From positions 992,001 to 1,056,000 of the forward strand of contig CANNBV010000001.1 of NCBI GenBank assembly GCA_947502975.1: a stretch of 64,000 nt of DNA, read 5' to 3'. The notes under the pieces are model-generated. The model searched no databases. It was not told the DNA's origin and saw nothing but the letters and a program-made list of their open reading frames with translations. How positions within the stretch are numbered: the first letter of the stretch is position 1; each line of letters begins with the position of its first letter. A program made the translations under genes and the position numbers. Source of the DNA: an uncultured Flavobacteriaceae bacterium. Its GTDB lineage: Bacteria > Bacteroidota > Bacteroidia > Flavobacteriales > Flavobacteriaceae. Shown here piece by piece: positions 27,730 through 37,048 of the stretch.

Positions 27730-30156
27730 ATGATAAAAAATTATTTCAAAATAGCATTTAGAAACCTTCTTAGAAACAAGGGGCTTACTTTTATAAACCT
27801 TGTAGGTTTAGCAACTGGTTTTGCAATTACATTATTAATTGTACAATATGTTCAATTTGAAAGAAGCTACGAAAACACACATTCAAATGCAGATCGTATT
27901 GTACGACTTACGCTAAACTATTTGACAGGAAATACAGTAACAACTCAAGATAGTGAGATGTATCCTGCAGCTGGTCCTAAACTAAAATCTGAAGCTCCAG
28001 AAGTAGAAAAATATACAAGGGTTTATGATATTGGCGAACCCAATTCACCAATGCAGGTTGGAGATCAACAATTTCTTATGAAAAGCTTATATGCAGTTGA
28101 TGCAGATTTCTTTAATATGTTCGATTATAAGTTGATTTATGGAACTAAAGAAGATCTTTTTAATAAACCTAATGAAGCTGTAATTACTGAATCTATTGCT
28201 TTAAAATATTTTAATCGTACAGATGTTGTTGGAGAAGTTTTAAAGTCTCCAGGACCAAATGGGGATATTTTGTATAAGATAGTGGGAGTTACTCATGATA
28301 GTCCTCCTAACACACATCTTAAAGTTGATATGCTTATTTCTTATGCAACCATGATTTCTGATGAAGAAATGGTAAGAAGACATGGTGAAAAGAAGGATAA
28401 TTGGAGTGGAAATAATTCATATATGTATGTACAATTAGTTGAAGGAGCAGATTTCGATAGTTTTACAAGTTCATTAAAAGATTTTAGCAAACGTTTGATT
28501 GATGAAAAAACGATAAAAAGTGAAGCAATTGTTGGTCAAAAAATAAAAGACATTCATTTATATTCTAAAAAAACATTTGAGCCTGAGCCTAACGGAGATG
28601 CCAATTCTGTTTATTTTCTTTTTGCTGTAGCAGTGTTAATTATCATTAGTGCTTTTGTGAATTATATAAATTTAACGACATCTCAAGCATTAGATAGAGC
28701 CAAAGAAGTAGGCGTAAAAAAAGTACTAGGGTCTACCAAAAGTCAATTGCGAATTCAATTTCTAGTAGAGTCCATAGTCATAAATACGCTTGCTGCAGGT
28801 TTAGCCATATTACTTGTTTCGGCAGTAAAATCTATGTTTATTTCCCTTTCAGGATTGCCAGACAGTTTTAGTGTTTTGGGAAGTTTGTCTTTTTGGCTAT
28901 TGTTGTTATCTTTTATTGTTATTGGAGGTGTGCTTTCAGGATTATACCCAGCTTTTGTTTTGTCTTCGTTTAAGCCTTCAACAATATTAAAAGGTAATTT
29001 TTCTCACTCTGTAAAAGGTAATTTACTCCGTAAAGGGCTTGTGGTTTTTCAGTTTGCAATTACCACCATTTTATTAATACAAACGTTTACTGTAAATGAG
29101 CAAATTGATTTTTTACGAGGTTTAGATCGAGGTGTTAATGTAGAACAAAGTATTGTAGTAGAAGCACCAGCAAAAAATGCAGCCAAAAATTATTCAGCAT
29201 TCAAGCAAAACCTATTAACCAATACTAATGTAAAGACTGTGGCTTTATCGCATACAGTTCCTGGACAACCGTCTGGAGCTTTGTCAACTACTGCAGATAT
29301 ACACATAACGGGCACAACGCCTGATGCATATCATAACTTTTACCTCACTTTTATTGATAAGGATTATGTACCACTCTTAGGGGTGGAAATGATAGCAGGA
29401 ACCAATTTTGATGAGGGTACTACACAACAAAAGCGACACGTTATTGTAAATGAGAAAGCCTTAGAAAAATGGAATATAACAGATCCTGAAAAAGCAATAA
29501 ATCAAAAACTCTCGTTTTGGGGAGGTGAATGGACTATCAAAGGTGTGGTGAAAAATTACCATCAGCAATCTCCAAAATCACCTATGTTGCCTTTAATTCA
29601 TGTATTTAATAATTATTTTGGAAGTTTAGCTACCGTACAATTTGTCGGAGGTTCCCCAACTGACAATCTAAAACAGGTTAAGGAAGCATTTCATGCAATT
29701 TATCCCGGAGCACCTTTCTCTTACTTTTTTATGGATCAAGAATACGATAAGCAGTTTAAAGCAGAAGATCGCTTTAAAAATGTATTTATGATTCTTACAG
29801 CATTTTCTATACTAATTGCTTGTTTAGGATTACTTGGTCTAGCGTCTTTTTCAGTTGCAAAAAGAAAGAAAGAGATTGGTATTCGAAAAGTTGTGGGTGC
29901 TAGTACGGCTACCATATTAATGTTGCTGTCAAAGGACTCCTTAAAAACCGTAATGATTTCTGTTATAGTAAGTATCCCTATAACGTACTTATTTGTGAAA
30001 AAATGGTTAGAAAATTTTGCCTATAAAATAGACCTAAATATTTGGTTATTTATACTTCCAATTCTTTTGGTCTTTATACTAGTGCTTTTATCTATAAGTT
30101 TCAAAACAGTGAAAACTGTTATGGCTAATCCTATAAATAGCCTAAGATCAGAATAA
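27730..30156 (+). CDS. Double-FtsX (MacB-like) ABC permease 6
   Basis: The 808-residue protein has a type A-like N-terminal domain (FERSYENTHSNADRIVRL) but clearly diverged FtsX cores. The first coupling segment is KEVGVKKVLGSTKSQL (near 323) with Lys in place of the usual Arg, and the second is KEIGIRKVVGAS (near 713). The second periplasmic domain lacks the usual GRxF(S)RDFA(S/T)DS stretch seen in permeases 2, 3, 5 and 7 and reads AGTNFDEGTTQQKRHVI instead, so its recognition surface differs. It lies 27 bp after permease 5 and 24 bp before permease 7. C-terminus NPINSLRSE. Complete and free of frameshifts. Confidence 0.91.
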   Translation: MIKNYFKIAFRNLLRNKGLTFINLVGLATGFAITLLIVQYVQFERSYENTHSNADRIVRLTLNYLTGNTVTTQDSEMYPAAGPKLKSEAPEVEKYTRVYDIGEPNSPMQVGDQQFLMKSLYAVDADFFNMFDYKLIYGTKEDLFNKPNEAVITESIALKYFNRTDVVGEVLKSPGPNGDILYKIVGVTHDSPPNTHLKVDMLISYATMISDEEMVRRHGEKKDNWSGNNSYMYVQLVEGADFDSFTSSLKDFSKRLIDEKTIKSEAIVGQKIKDIHLYSKKTFEPEPNGDANSVYFLFAVAVLIIISAFVNYINLTTSQALDRAKEVGVKKVLGSTKSQLRIQFLVESIVINTLAAGLAILLVSAVKSMFISLSGLPDSFSVLGSLSFWLLLLSFIVIGGVLSGLYPAFVLSSFKPSTILKGNFSHSVKGNLLRKGLVVFQFAITTILLIQTFTVNEQIDFLRGLDRGVNVEQSIVVEAPAKNAAKNYSAFKQNLLTNTNVKTVALSHTVPGQPSGALSTTADIHITGTTPDAYHNFYLTFIDKDYVPLLGVEMIAGTNFDEGTTQQKRHVIVNEKALEKWNITDPEKAINQKLSFWGGEWTIKGVVKNYHQQSPKSPMLPLIHVFNNYFGSLATVQFVGGSPTDNLKQVKEAFHAIYPGAPFSYFFMDQEYDKQFKAEDRFKNVFMILTAFSILIACLGLLGLASFSVAKRKKEIGIRKVVGASTATILMLLSKDSLKTVMISVIVSIPITYLFVKKWLENFAYKIDLNIWLFILPILLVFILVLLSISFKTVKTVMANPINSLRSE

Positions 30157-30180
30157 ATATCATCATCAAAAAATAATATT

Positions 30181-32613
30181 ATGTTTAGAAATTATTTCAA
30201 AATAGCGTGGCGTAACCTTATCAAGAAAAAGGGTTTTACTGCAATAAATATCATAGGGTTGTCTTTGGGTATTGGTTGTTTTATTATGATTTCCATGTAC
30301 GTCACAGATGAGCTGAGTTATGATCGTTTTCATGAGAATGCAGATCGTATTTATCGAATTAACTCCGATATTATTTTTGGAGGTACGGAGTTGAGCATGT
30401 CTGCTAGTGCTGATCCTATGGGCGCTACGCTTCAAAAGGATTATCCGGAAGTAGAAAACTTCGTGAGGTTTTATGCCTCTGGGGGATCAAAGCTGATTAA
30501 AAAAGGAGATGAATATATAAATGAAATGGCAGTCGTCCATGCCGATTCAACATTGTTTGATGTTTTTTCGTTGCCAGCAATATTGGGAGACACTAAAACA
30601 GCCTTAAAGGCCCCAAATAGTGTTGTTGTCACAGAAAGAGTTGCAAAACGATATTTTGGAAGTCCAGAACTAGCAATAGGACAAATGTTGGAAACAGATG
30701 GAGGTTCTCAAGGTTTGTATAAAGTTACCGCTGTAATAAAAGATATTCCAAAAAATTCACATTTTAATTTTGATTTTTTCTTTTCAATGGCGAATGTAAA
30801 TTATCGTTTTGGTAATTTTTTAAGTCATAATTTTTACACTTATGTACTATTAAAAGAAGGGACAGATTACACAGAATTCAATAAGAAATTCAAAGAAGTT
30901 ATTGATAAATATATTGTGCCCCAAGCTGCACAGTTTATGCAGATTGAGACTATAGAAGATTTTGAAGCCAGCGGTAATAAATTAGAGTATTCTTTAATTC
31001 CAATAACAGACATACATTTACACTCTGCCAGAGATTTTGAAATTGGAGTTAATGGTAATATTCAATATGTCTATATTTTCTCTGCAATAGCACTGTTCAT
31101 ACTTTTAATTGCGTGTATCAATTTTATGAATCTTACTACGGCTAGGTCTTCTGGAAGAGCTAAGGAAGTTGGTATTCGCAAAGTTTTAGGTTCAGAGAAA
31201 ATTGCACTCATTTGGCAGTTTTTAACTGAGTCTACTTTAATTGCATATTTGTCCATATTTTTAGGAGTATTTTTTGTTTGGATAGCATTGGGATGGTTTA
31301 ATAGTATTTCAGGCAAAGAACTGCTGTTAAGCACGTTGTTTAGTCCGAAATTTTTAATATTTATACTACTACTGCCTGTCTTAGTTGGTATTATGGCAGG
31401 TTTGTATCCCGCGTTTTTCTTGTCTTCATTTAAACCAATTAAGGTTTTGAAAGGAAAACTATCTATCGGACATAAGAAAAATACATTTCGCAACTTTTTG
31501 GTTACTTTTCAATTTGTAACATCGATTGTTTTAATTGTGGGTACTATTGTAATTTATAAACAGATTGATCATATTCAATCGGTTAATCTAGGTTTTAATA
31601 AAGATCGTGTACTTGTTATTGATAATTCTGGGGTGCCATATAATACACGAGAATCCTTAAAAAATCAAATTGAACAAATAGCAGAAGTTAAATCAGCATC
31701 TTTTGCAGGGTATTTGCCAGTTTCAAGTTCCTCAAGATCAGACACGACATTTTCTACGGAAACGGTAATGACGGAGTCAAATGGCTTTAACATGCAATTT
31801 TGGAATATAGACTATGAGTATATAGAAACTATCGGTATGGAAATTATACAAGGTCGAAATTTTTCTAGAGATTTTGGATCTGATTCTACAGGAATAATTT
31901 TAAATGAATCTGCAGTAAAGTTAACTGGATTTAAAGACCCTATTGGTAAAAAGATATATACATCAGATAATGATGCCAATACAATTCCTAAAACCATTAT
32001 TGGAGTAGTTAAAAACTTTAATTATGAGTCTCTACGCGAAAACGTAGGTGCTTTGAGCTTTACCCTAGGTAACAATAGTTGGGCATCAGCTTACAAGTTT
32101 AATACAGAAGATATTAGTGGACTAATTCATACAATTGAAAACAAATATGGAACTGTAGCTTCTGGAATGCCGTTTGAATACCAATTTTTAGATGAGGCCT
32201 TTGATAATATGTATCGTCAAGAAATGCGTGTTGGAAAAGTAGCGCTTTCGTTTGCATTATTAGCAATAATTATTGCTTGTCTTGGATTATTCGGTTTAGC
32301 TACTTACATAGCAGAGCAACGTACCAAAGAAATTGGTGTTCGTAAAGTGTTAGGTGCTTCAGTAATTAATATAGTGAGAATGTTGTCTACAGATTTTGTA
32401 AAGTTGGTGATGTTATCATTTGTTATAGCAACCCCAATCTCATGGTGGTTTATGACTAAGTGGTTAGAGGATTTTGCTTATAAAGTGGACTTAAGTTGGT
32501 GGATTTTTGCTGCAACAGGTATAATTGCCTTGGTAATTGCATTATTTACGTTGAGTTTTCAAGCAATAAAAGCAGCAATAGCTAACCCTGTAGATAGTTT
32601 AAGGTCTGAATAA
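30181..32613 (+). CDS. Double-FtsX (MacB-like) ABC permease 7
   Basis: The 810-residue protein starts MFRNYFKIAWRNLIKKKGF and keeps the canonical two-unit layout. Its coupling segments are among the most standard in the array: KEVGIRKVLGSEKIAL (near 327) and KEIGVRKVLGAS (near 714). The first periplasmic domain begins DELSYDRFHENADRIYRI (type A). The second contains GRNFSRDFGSDSTG. The gene is followed after 11 bp by the secreted TIM-barrel-like protein at 32625. C-terminus NPVDSLRSE. Role as for the other permeases, with unknown cargo. Confidence 0.92.
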   Translation: MFRNYFKIAWRNLIKKKGFTAINIIGLSLGIGCFIMISMYVTDELSYDRFHENADRIYRINSDIIFGGTELSMSASADPMGATLQKDYPEVENFVRFYASGGSKLIKKGDEYINEMAVVHADSTLFDVFSLPAILGDTKTALKAPNSVVVTERVAKRYFGSPELAIGQMLETDGGSQGLYKVTAVIKDIPKNSHFNFDFFFSMANVNYRFGNFLSHNFYTYVLLKEGTDYTEFNKKFKEVIDKYIVPQAAQFMQIETIEDFEASGNKLEYSLIPITDIHLHSARDFEIGVNGNIQYVYIFSAIALFILLIACINFMNLTTARSSGRAKEVGIRKVLGSEKIALIWQFLTESTLIAYLSIFLGVFFVWIALGWFNSISGKELLLSTLFSPKFLIFILLLPVLVGIMAGLYPAFFLSSFKPIKVLKGKLSIGHKKNTFRNFLVTFQFVTSIVLIVGTIVIYKQIDHIQSVNLGFNKDRVLVIDNSGVPYNTRESLKNQIEQIAEVKSASFAGYLPVSSSSRSDTTFSTETVMTESNGFNMQFWNIDYEYIETIGMEIIQGRNFSRDFGSDSTGIILNESAVKLTGFKDPIGKKIYTSDNDANTIPKTIIGVVKNFNYESLRENVGALSFTLGNNSWASAYKFNTEDISGLIHTIENKYGTVASGMPFEYQFLDEAFDNMYRQEMRVGKVALSFALLAIIIACLGLFGLATYIAEQRTKEIGVRKVLGASVINIVRMLSTDFVKLVMLSFVIATPISWWFMTKWLEDFAYKVDLSWWIFAATGIIALVIALFTLSFQAIKAAIANPVDSLRSE

Positions 32614-32624
32614 ATAAAAGAATC

Positions 32625-33695
32625 ATGTTAAAACACAACTATTTAATTTTCGTATTCGTAATTACATTTTCGATAACCTTTGCCCAAAAATGGGAAAACC
32701 CAGCAAATAAATATATTAATAGTTATAAGGCATATTTAAGTGCTGCATGCCCTATCCAAAAAGATAATATCAAACATTTTGTGTATTTCGCTAAAGATAG
32801 ACATAGTATTAAGACGCATCCCTTTTTAAAGCACCAAGCATTTTATGGTGCACAGATTATGTATTCATGGCGTCAATTAGAACCAGAGAAAGACAAATAT
32901 GATTTTTCTATTATTGAAGAAGACATAACATATCTTAGGCAATACGGTAAAAAACTTTTTATACAATTACAAGATGTCACGTTTTATATTAAAAATAATC
33001 CCGTTCCAAAATATTTAAGAACAGATGAATATGGAGGGGGAAGCGTTTTACAATATGAGAATAAACGCCCAGTAGGTTGGGTTGCAAAACGATGGAATGT
33101 GAAAGTTCAAGAACGATTTTTTTTGCTACTAAAAGCACTCGGCGAAAGGTTTGATGGAGAAATAGAAGGTATAAATTTACAGGAAACAGCCATAGGTGTA
33201 GAACCATCGGATGTGCCCGACTATACAACAGAAGCCTATATAAATGGAGTCAAAACCAATATGTTATCACTTAAAAAGGCTTTCCCCAATACCACTACAA
33301 TGGTATATGCCAATTTTATGCCAGGAGAGTGGTTACCGTGGGAAGATAAAGGATATTTAAAGAGTATTTATGCTTATGGCGAAGATATTGGTGTTGGGCT
33401 AGGAGCACCAGATTTAATGGTGACTAGAAAAGGACAACTAAATCATGCGTTGGCCCAAATGCATGAAAATAATTTTACAGTTCCCTTAGGTGTAGCTGTC
33501 CAAGATGGTAATTATATTGGAAAAACTGGAGCAGATCTAAATTATAATGAAACTAACGACAAAGGAGAAAATAGAAACAGCATAGTACCATTGTTACATG
33601 CTTTTGCTAAAGGTTTTTTAAAGGTAGATTACATGTTTTGGGTAAACCAAAAACCTTACTTTGAAGAAGATGTTTTACCCTGTTTTTCAAATTGA
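32625..33695 (+). CDS. Secreted TIM-barrel-like protein, possible glycoside hydrolase
   Basis: The 356-residue protein has a signal peptide (MLKHNYLIFVFVITFSITFA, cleavage before Q). I do not recognise a named family, but the pattern resembles (beta/alpha)8 hydrolases of the GH5/GH42 kind: the first strand region has IMYSWRQLEPEKDKYDFS, a common form of the substrate-channel start, then DITYLRQYGKKLFIQLQD as strand/helix 3, and GEIEGINLQETAIG, whose Glu sits where the acid/base residue is often found. A second candidate acid is not clear. It lies 11 bp after permease 7 and 29 bp before permease 8, inside the operon, and would be exported by the Sec system. With the esterase at 16417 it makes two envelope hydrolase-like proteins embedded among the pumps. 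Confidence 0.65.
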   Translation: MLKHNYLIFVFVITFSITFAQKWENPANKYINSYKAYLSAACPIQKDNIKHFVYFAKDRHSIKTHPFLKHQAFYGAQIMYSWRQLEPEKDKYDFSIIEEDITYLRQYGKKLFIQLQDVTFYIKNNPVPKYLRTDEYGGGSVLQYENKRPVGWVAKRWNVKVQERFFLLLKALGERFDGEIEGINLQETAIGVEPSDVPDYTTEAYINGVKTNMLSLKKAFPNTTTMVYANFMPGEWLPWEDKGYLKSIYAYGEDIGVGLGAPDLMVTRKGQLNHALAQMHENNFTVPLGVAVQDGNYIGKTGADLNYNETNDKGENRNSIVPLLHAFAKGFLKVDYMFWVNQKPYFEEDVLPCFSN

Positions 33696-33724
33696 GAAAA
33701 TAGGTAAAAAGTAAACCAATAACT

Positions 33725-36130
33725 ATGTTAAAAAATCATTTAAAAATAGCGTGGAGAAGCCTTAAGAAGAAACGTCTTTATACTGTAATTAACATATTGG
33801 GTTTGTTTGCAGGTATTAGTTTTACACTATTAATAGCGGCTTTCGTTTGGCAAGAATTACAAGGAAATAAAAACCTTAAAAATTCTGATTCCCAATATAT
33901 GCTAACGAGTCAATGGAAAGATCCAAATATGGGTGTTGACTTTGCTACTATCGGGCCATTGGCAGAGCGTCTAAAAGAACAATATCCAAATTTGGTAGCT
34001 GATTATTACAGATGGGATGGTATCACTAGTATCGTGTCAGAAGGTGATAAAAATTTTAAAGAAGGCATTCAATTAGGTGATGAAAGCTTTTTGAGTATGT
34101 ATGGCTTTAAATTGTTACATGGTGATGAAAGTACAGCCTTTAAAAATCCATTTTCAGTTGTTATAAAGCCAGAAAAGGCTATGAAGTTCTTTGGAAAAAC
34201 CGATGTTGTGGGTAAAACTATAATGATTCAAAATTTTGGGGGTGATAGTAAGGCATTTACTATTACAGGGGTTTTAGAGAAAACTCCTGAAAACTCCGTA
34301 ACTCCAATAATAAATAAGCAAAGTAGTGGTTTGTTTATTGCTAAAAATTCTGCTGAGTATTTTAATCGTGCCGATTTTCATGATTGGAATTTACCTATTT
34401 TTGCATGCTATGTTGAGCTTCAACCAGGTATAAATGCCAGTCAATTAGAACTTCCTCTTAAGCGTTTAATAGAAGATCATACTTCTGAATCTATCCAAAG
34501 TAATCTAAAAGTTATTCCCGTAAAACTTACCGATTATTACCTAAATAGAAATAACTCAAGTTTAAAAAAGATACTTTATGCATTATCTTTTGTTGGGATT
34601 TTTATAATCCTAATGGCTTTAGTAAATTTTATAAACATTGCTATCGGTCATTCTGTAAGTAGAGTAAAAGAGATTGGTGTACGCAAGGTTTTAGGTAGCA
34701 ACAGGAAACAATTAATATTTCAATTTCTTTCAGAATCTATAATTCTAGTAGCTGTCGCTACAATATTAGCGTGTTTGGCTTATCCATTTTTTAGCAAAGT
34801 ATTTGTAGAGTTAGTAGGCAAAGAAATTATGAGTTTATCACAATTTCCAACTTATTTCTTGCTAATACCTTTACTTTTTATTTTAATTATTGGGATTTTG
34901 GCAGGATTTTATCCAGCTTTTGTTTTGTCTTCGTTTAAGTCAATTCATGCACTCAAAGGTAAATTTAAAATAGGCGCCAAAGGTGTATATCTACAAAAAT
35001 CATTATTGTGCTTTCAGTATGTAACGGCTCTAGTTGTATTAATTGTAGCGCTTCTGGTAACTCAACAATTAGATAGTTTTTTTGGTAAGAATTTAGGGTA
35101 TGATAAGGAATACATAGTTACTGCTGCTGTTCCAAGAGATTGGACTGCCAATGGAGTTCAAAAAATGTTGACACTACGTAATGAGCTATCTGAAGTCTCA
35201 TCTGTGTCAAGTGTCAGTCTTTCTTATGAAATTCCGAACGGTAATAATGGGTTTCAATTAGCAGTAAATAAAGCTAACGAAAATCCAGAAGAGTTTTATG
35301 CTTCTCAAAGTTTAGTAGTTGATGACGCTTATTTTGATACCTATGGCATTCCACTACTAAAAGGCTCATATTTAAAACCCGGTGAACAAAATCCTGATTA
35401 TGCACTTATCAATGAAAAAGCACTTCATACCTATGGTTTTTCAACAGCAGATGAAGCGATTGGTCAAAAATTAAAAGTTGATAACGCAGAATACATGCTT
35501 ACTATAAAAGGCGTGATAGGAGATTTTCATTTTGAATCCATGCAACAGCCTATAAAACCACAGTTATTTTTTAGCGTTAGTGCGCTTCATAATTATAGAT
35601 ACTTATCGTTTAAGTTGAAACCTGGAGATATAGCTCAGAGTCTAACTGAAATTGAACAAAAATGGAAGCAACTTTTGCCCAACGCTCCATTTGATTATGA
35701 GTTTATAGATGATACTTTAGCTAGATTATATGAAAGCGAATTGCAACTAAAAAAAGCAACTTATACAGCATCTTTATTGTCTTTAATTGTAGCACTTTTG
35801 GGAATATTTGGAATGGTGTCTTTAACTGTTAATAGACGTTTTAAAGAAGTTGGTATACGTAAGGTTTTAGGAGCTTCAGTAACTAATATTAGTATTCTTT
35901 TTGTTAAAGATTTTTTAATCATTTTAGCAATTTCGGTACTTATTGCTTGCCCAATTGCCTATTTAATAATCAATCAGTGGCTAGATAATTATTCGTACAG
36001 AATTGCTATTGGTTTTAATCCATTTTTAATTGGAATTGTATTAGTAGGTAGTATTACAATATTATTAGTTGTACTTCAAACTTTAAAAACAGCGATAACC
36101 AATCCTGTAAATTCATTGAGATCTGAATAA
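33725..36130 (+). CDS. Double-FtsX (MacB-like) ABC permease 8 (divergent)
   Basis: The 801-residue protein closes the array. Its N-terminal part is the most divergent: after TM1 the periplasmic domain has WQELQGNKNLKNSDSQYML in place of the usual ELSY...IYRV start, so it forms its own subtype. Both coupling segments are intact (KEIGVRKVLGSNRKQL near 313 and KEVGIRKVLGAS near 704), which argues that it is an active pump. C-terminus NPVNSLRSE. The enhancer of the second sigma-54-like promoter begins 1-2 bp after the gene, so the first operon ends here or reads on into the next unit. Confidence 0.91.
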   Translation: MLKNHLKIAWRSLKKKRLYTVINILGLFAGISFTLLIAAFVWQELQGNKNLKNSDSQYMLTSQWKDPNMGVDFATIGPLAERLKEQYPNLVADYYRWDGITSIVSEGDKNFKEGIQLGDESFLSMYGFKLLHGDESTAFKNPFSVVIKPEKAMKFFGKTDVVGKTIMIQNFGGDSKAFTITGVLEKTPENSVTPIINKQSSGLFIAKNSAEYFNRADFHDWNLPIFACYVELQPGINASQLELPLKRLIEDHTSESIQSNLKVIPVKLTDYYLNRNNSSLKKILYALSFVGIFIILMALVNFINIAIGHSVSRVKEIGVRKVLGSNRKQLIFQFLSESIILVAVATILACLAYPFFSKVFVELVGKEIMSLSQFPTYFLLIPLLFILIIGILAGFYPAFVLSSFKSIHALKGKFKIGAKGVYLQKSLLCFQYVTALVVLIVALLVTQQLDSFFGKNLGYDKEYIVTAAVPRDWTANGVQKMLTLRNELSEVSSVSSVSLSYEIPNGNNGFQLAVNKANENPEEFYASQSLVVDDAYFDTYGIPLLKGSYLKPGEQNPDYALINEKALHTYGFSTADEAIGQKLKVDNAEYMLTIKGVIGDFHFESMQQPIKPQLFFSVSALHNYRYLSFKLKPGDIAQSLTEIEQKWKQLLPNAPFDYEFIDDTLARLYESELQLKKATYTASLLSLIVALLGIFGMVSLTVNRRFKEVGIRKVLGASVTNISILFVKDFLIILAISVLIACPIAYLIINQWLDNYSYRIAIGFNPFLIGIVLVGSITILLVVLQTLKTAITNPVNSLRSE

Positions 36131-36131
36131 G

Positions 36132-36171
36132 GTGTTCGATTACGAACAAAAAGTGTGTCAAAATCGAACAC
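36132..36171 (+). promoter_or_regulatory. Upstream activator-binding region of the head-GIN/ATPase2/TolC operon
   Basis: Two dyads lie side by side: GTGTTCG-N4-CGAACA (36132-36148) and GTGTGTC-N5-CGAACAC (36153-36171). The second matches the dyad at 11724-11742 in sequence, internal spacing and distance (53 bp) to the following TGGCA element. Likely enhancer for the NtrC-type regulator encoded at 10183-11535. Confidence 0.77.
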
Positions 36172-36220
36172 TTTTGTTTCTTGGCTCTAGCTTAAGTGTT
36201 TGATAATCAATTTAGTGAAG

Positions 36221-36242
36221 TTTTGGCATCATCTTCACTATA
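36221..36242 (+). promoter_or_regulatory. Sigma-54-like promoter of the head-GIN/ATPase2/TolC operon
   Basis: Identical over 22 bp to the promoter core at 11792-11813 (TTTTGGCATCATC then TTCACTATA), although the surrounding bases differ. The head-GIN start lies 52 bp downstream. A GTG at 36196 upstream of the element is in the same frame as the gene but cannot be its start. Confidence 0.78.
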
Positions 36243-36294
36243 TAATTATCAAATAAAATACGCAGCAGAATCATTAATCAAAAGCGATATAATT

Positions 36295-37038
36295 ATGAAA
36301 ATCTTCAAACAAATTTCAATTGTAGCATTAATTTGCACAAGTCAAATGATATTAGCGCAAGCAAAAACGACTGTAGAATCTTTCAATAAAGTTATTATTA
36401 GCCCCCATATTGAAACTACCTTTGTACAAGGAGATGAGGAATCTGTTACAATACTTGAAAACACCTTATCAAATGATAACATAAATATTGAAGTTAAAAG
36501 TGGTGTCCTTAGAGTGTATTTAGATGATGCTAAAGTCACCACCAAGCATAAAAAAATTGTTAAGAATGGTATGAAAACTAAAGTTCCTATTTATAGAGGA
36601 AAAGTATTAACAGTACAAGTAACCTATAAGCATATTGACAATTTATCCTTACGAGGAGAACAAGAAATAACCTGTACAAGCCCTATTAATACTGAAAAGT
36701 TTACGCTTAAAATTTATGGTGAATCTCAAGTTGTTTTTAATGAAGTGAATTTTAAAGAGTTTAATGTGGATGTTTATGGAGAAAGTAAATTAACTATTAA
36801 AAAAGGAAATGTTGAAAATCAGCATATAACAACTTATGGAGAAGGTGTAATTAACCTTGTAAAGGTAGATAACAAAACATCAAAACTTAAGGCTTTTGGA
36901 GAAGCTAAGTTCAGTGTCAATGCATCAGAACGTATAAAATTCACAGCTTATGGTGAAGCAGAGTTATATTACAAAGGCAATGCTCAAATTGATAGAGGTT
37001 TAAGTATTGGTGAATCAAAAGTTAATCAATTGAATTAA
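36295..37038 (+). CDS. Secreted head-GIN (DUF2807-like) protein
   Basis: I start at ATG 36295 (247 residues), which opens with a signal peptide (MKIFKQISIVALICTSQMILAQ); an in-frame GTG at 36196 lies upstream of the promoter. The mature protein has the head-GIN pattern: FNKVIISPHIETTFVQGDEE at the start and then a repeating beta-strand region with a Gly-Glu turn in every rung (YGES, YGES, YGEG, FGEA, YGEA, IGES, residues about 145-245). This predicts a right-handed beta-helix-like fold. The usual GIN part near the start is weak. Function in this family is unknown; it may be an envelope-stress or surface protein. It is the first gene under the second sigma-54-like promoter, 10 bp before ATPase 2, so it is co-controlled with the efflux machine. 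Confidence 0.8.
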   Translation: MKIFKQISIVALICTSQMILAQAKTTVESFNKVIISPHIETTFVQGDEESVTILENTLSNDNINIEVKSGVLRVYLDDAKVTTKHKKIVKNGMKTKVPIYRGKVLTVQVTYKHIDNLSLRGEQEITCTSPINTEKFTLKIYGESQVVFNEVNFKEFNVDVYGESKLTIKKGNVENQHITTYGEGVINLVKVDNKTSKLKAFGEAKFSVNASERIKFTAYGEAELYYKGNAQIDRGLSIGESKVNQLN

Positions 37039-37048
37039 AAAAACTATA

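Noticed and set aside
13957-36130. The permease array as an assembly artefact or very recent tandem amplification
   Set aside because: The eight proteins differ strongly over their whole length and only short motifs are shared, and two unrelated genes lie between them.
36196-36294. A longer head-GIN protein starting at GTG 36196
   Set aside because: The GTG is upstream of the promoter core at 36221-36242, and only ATG 36295 gives a signal peptide.
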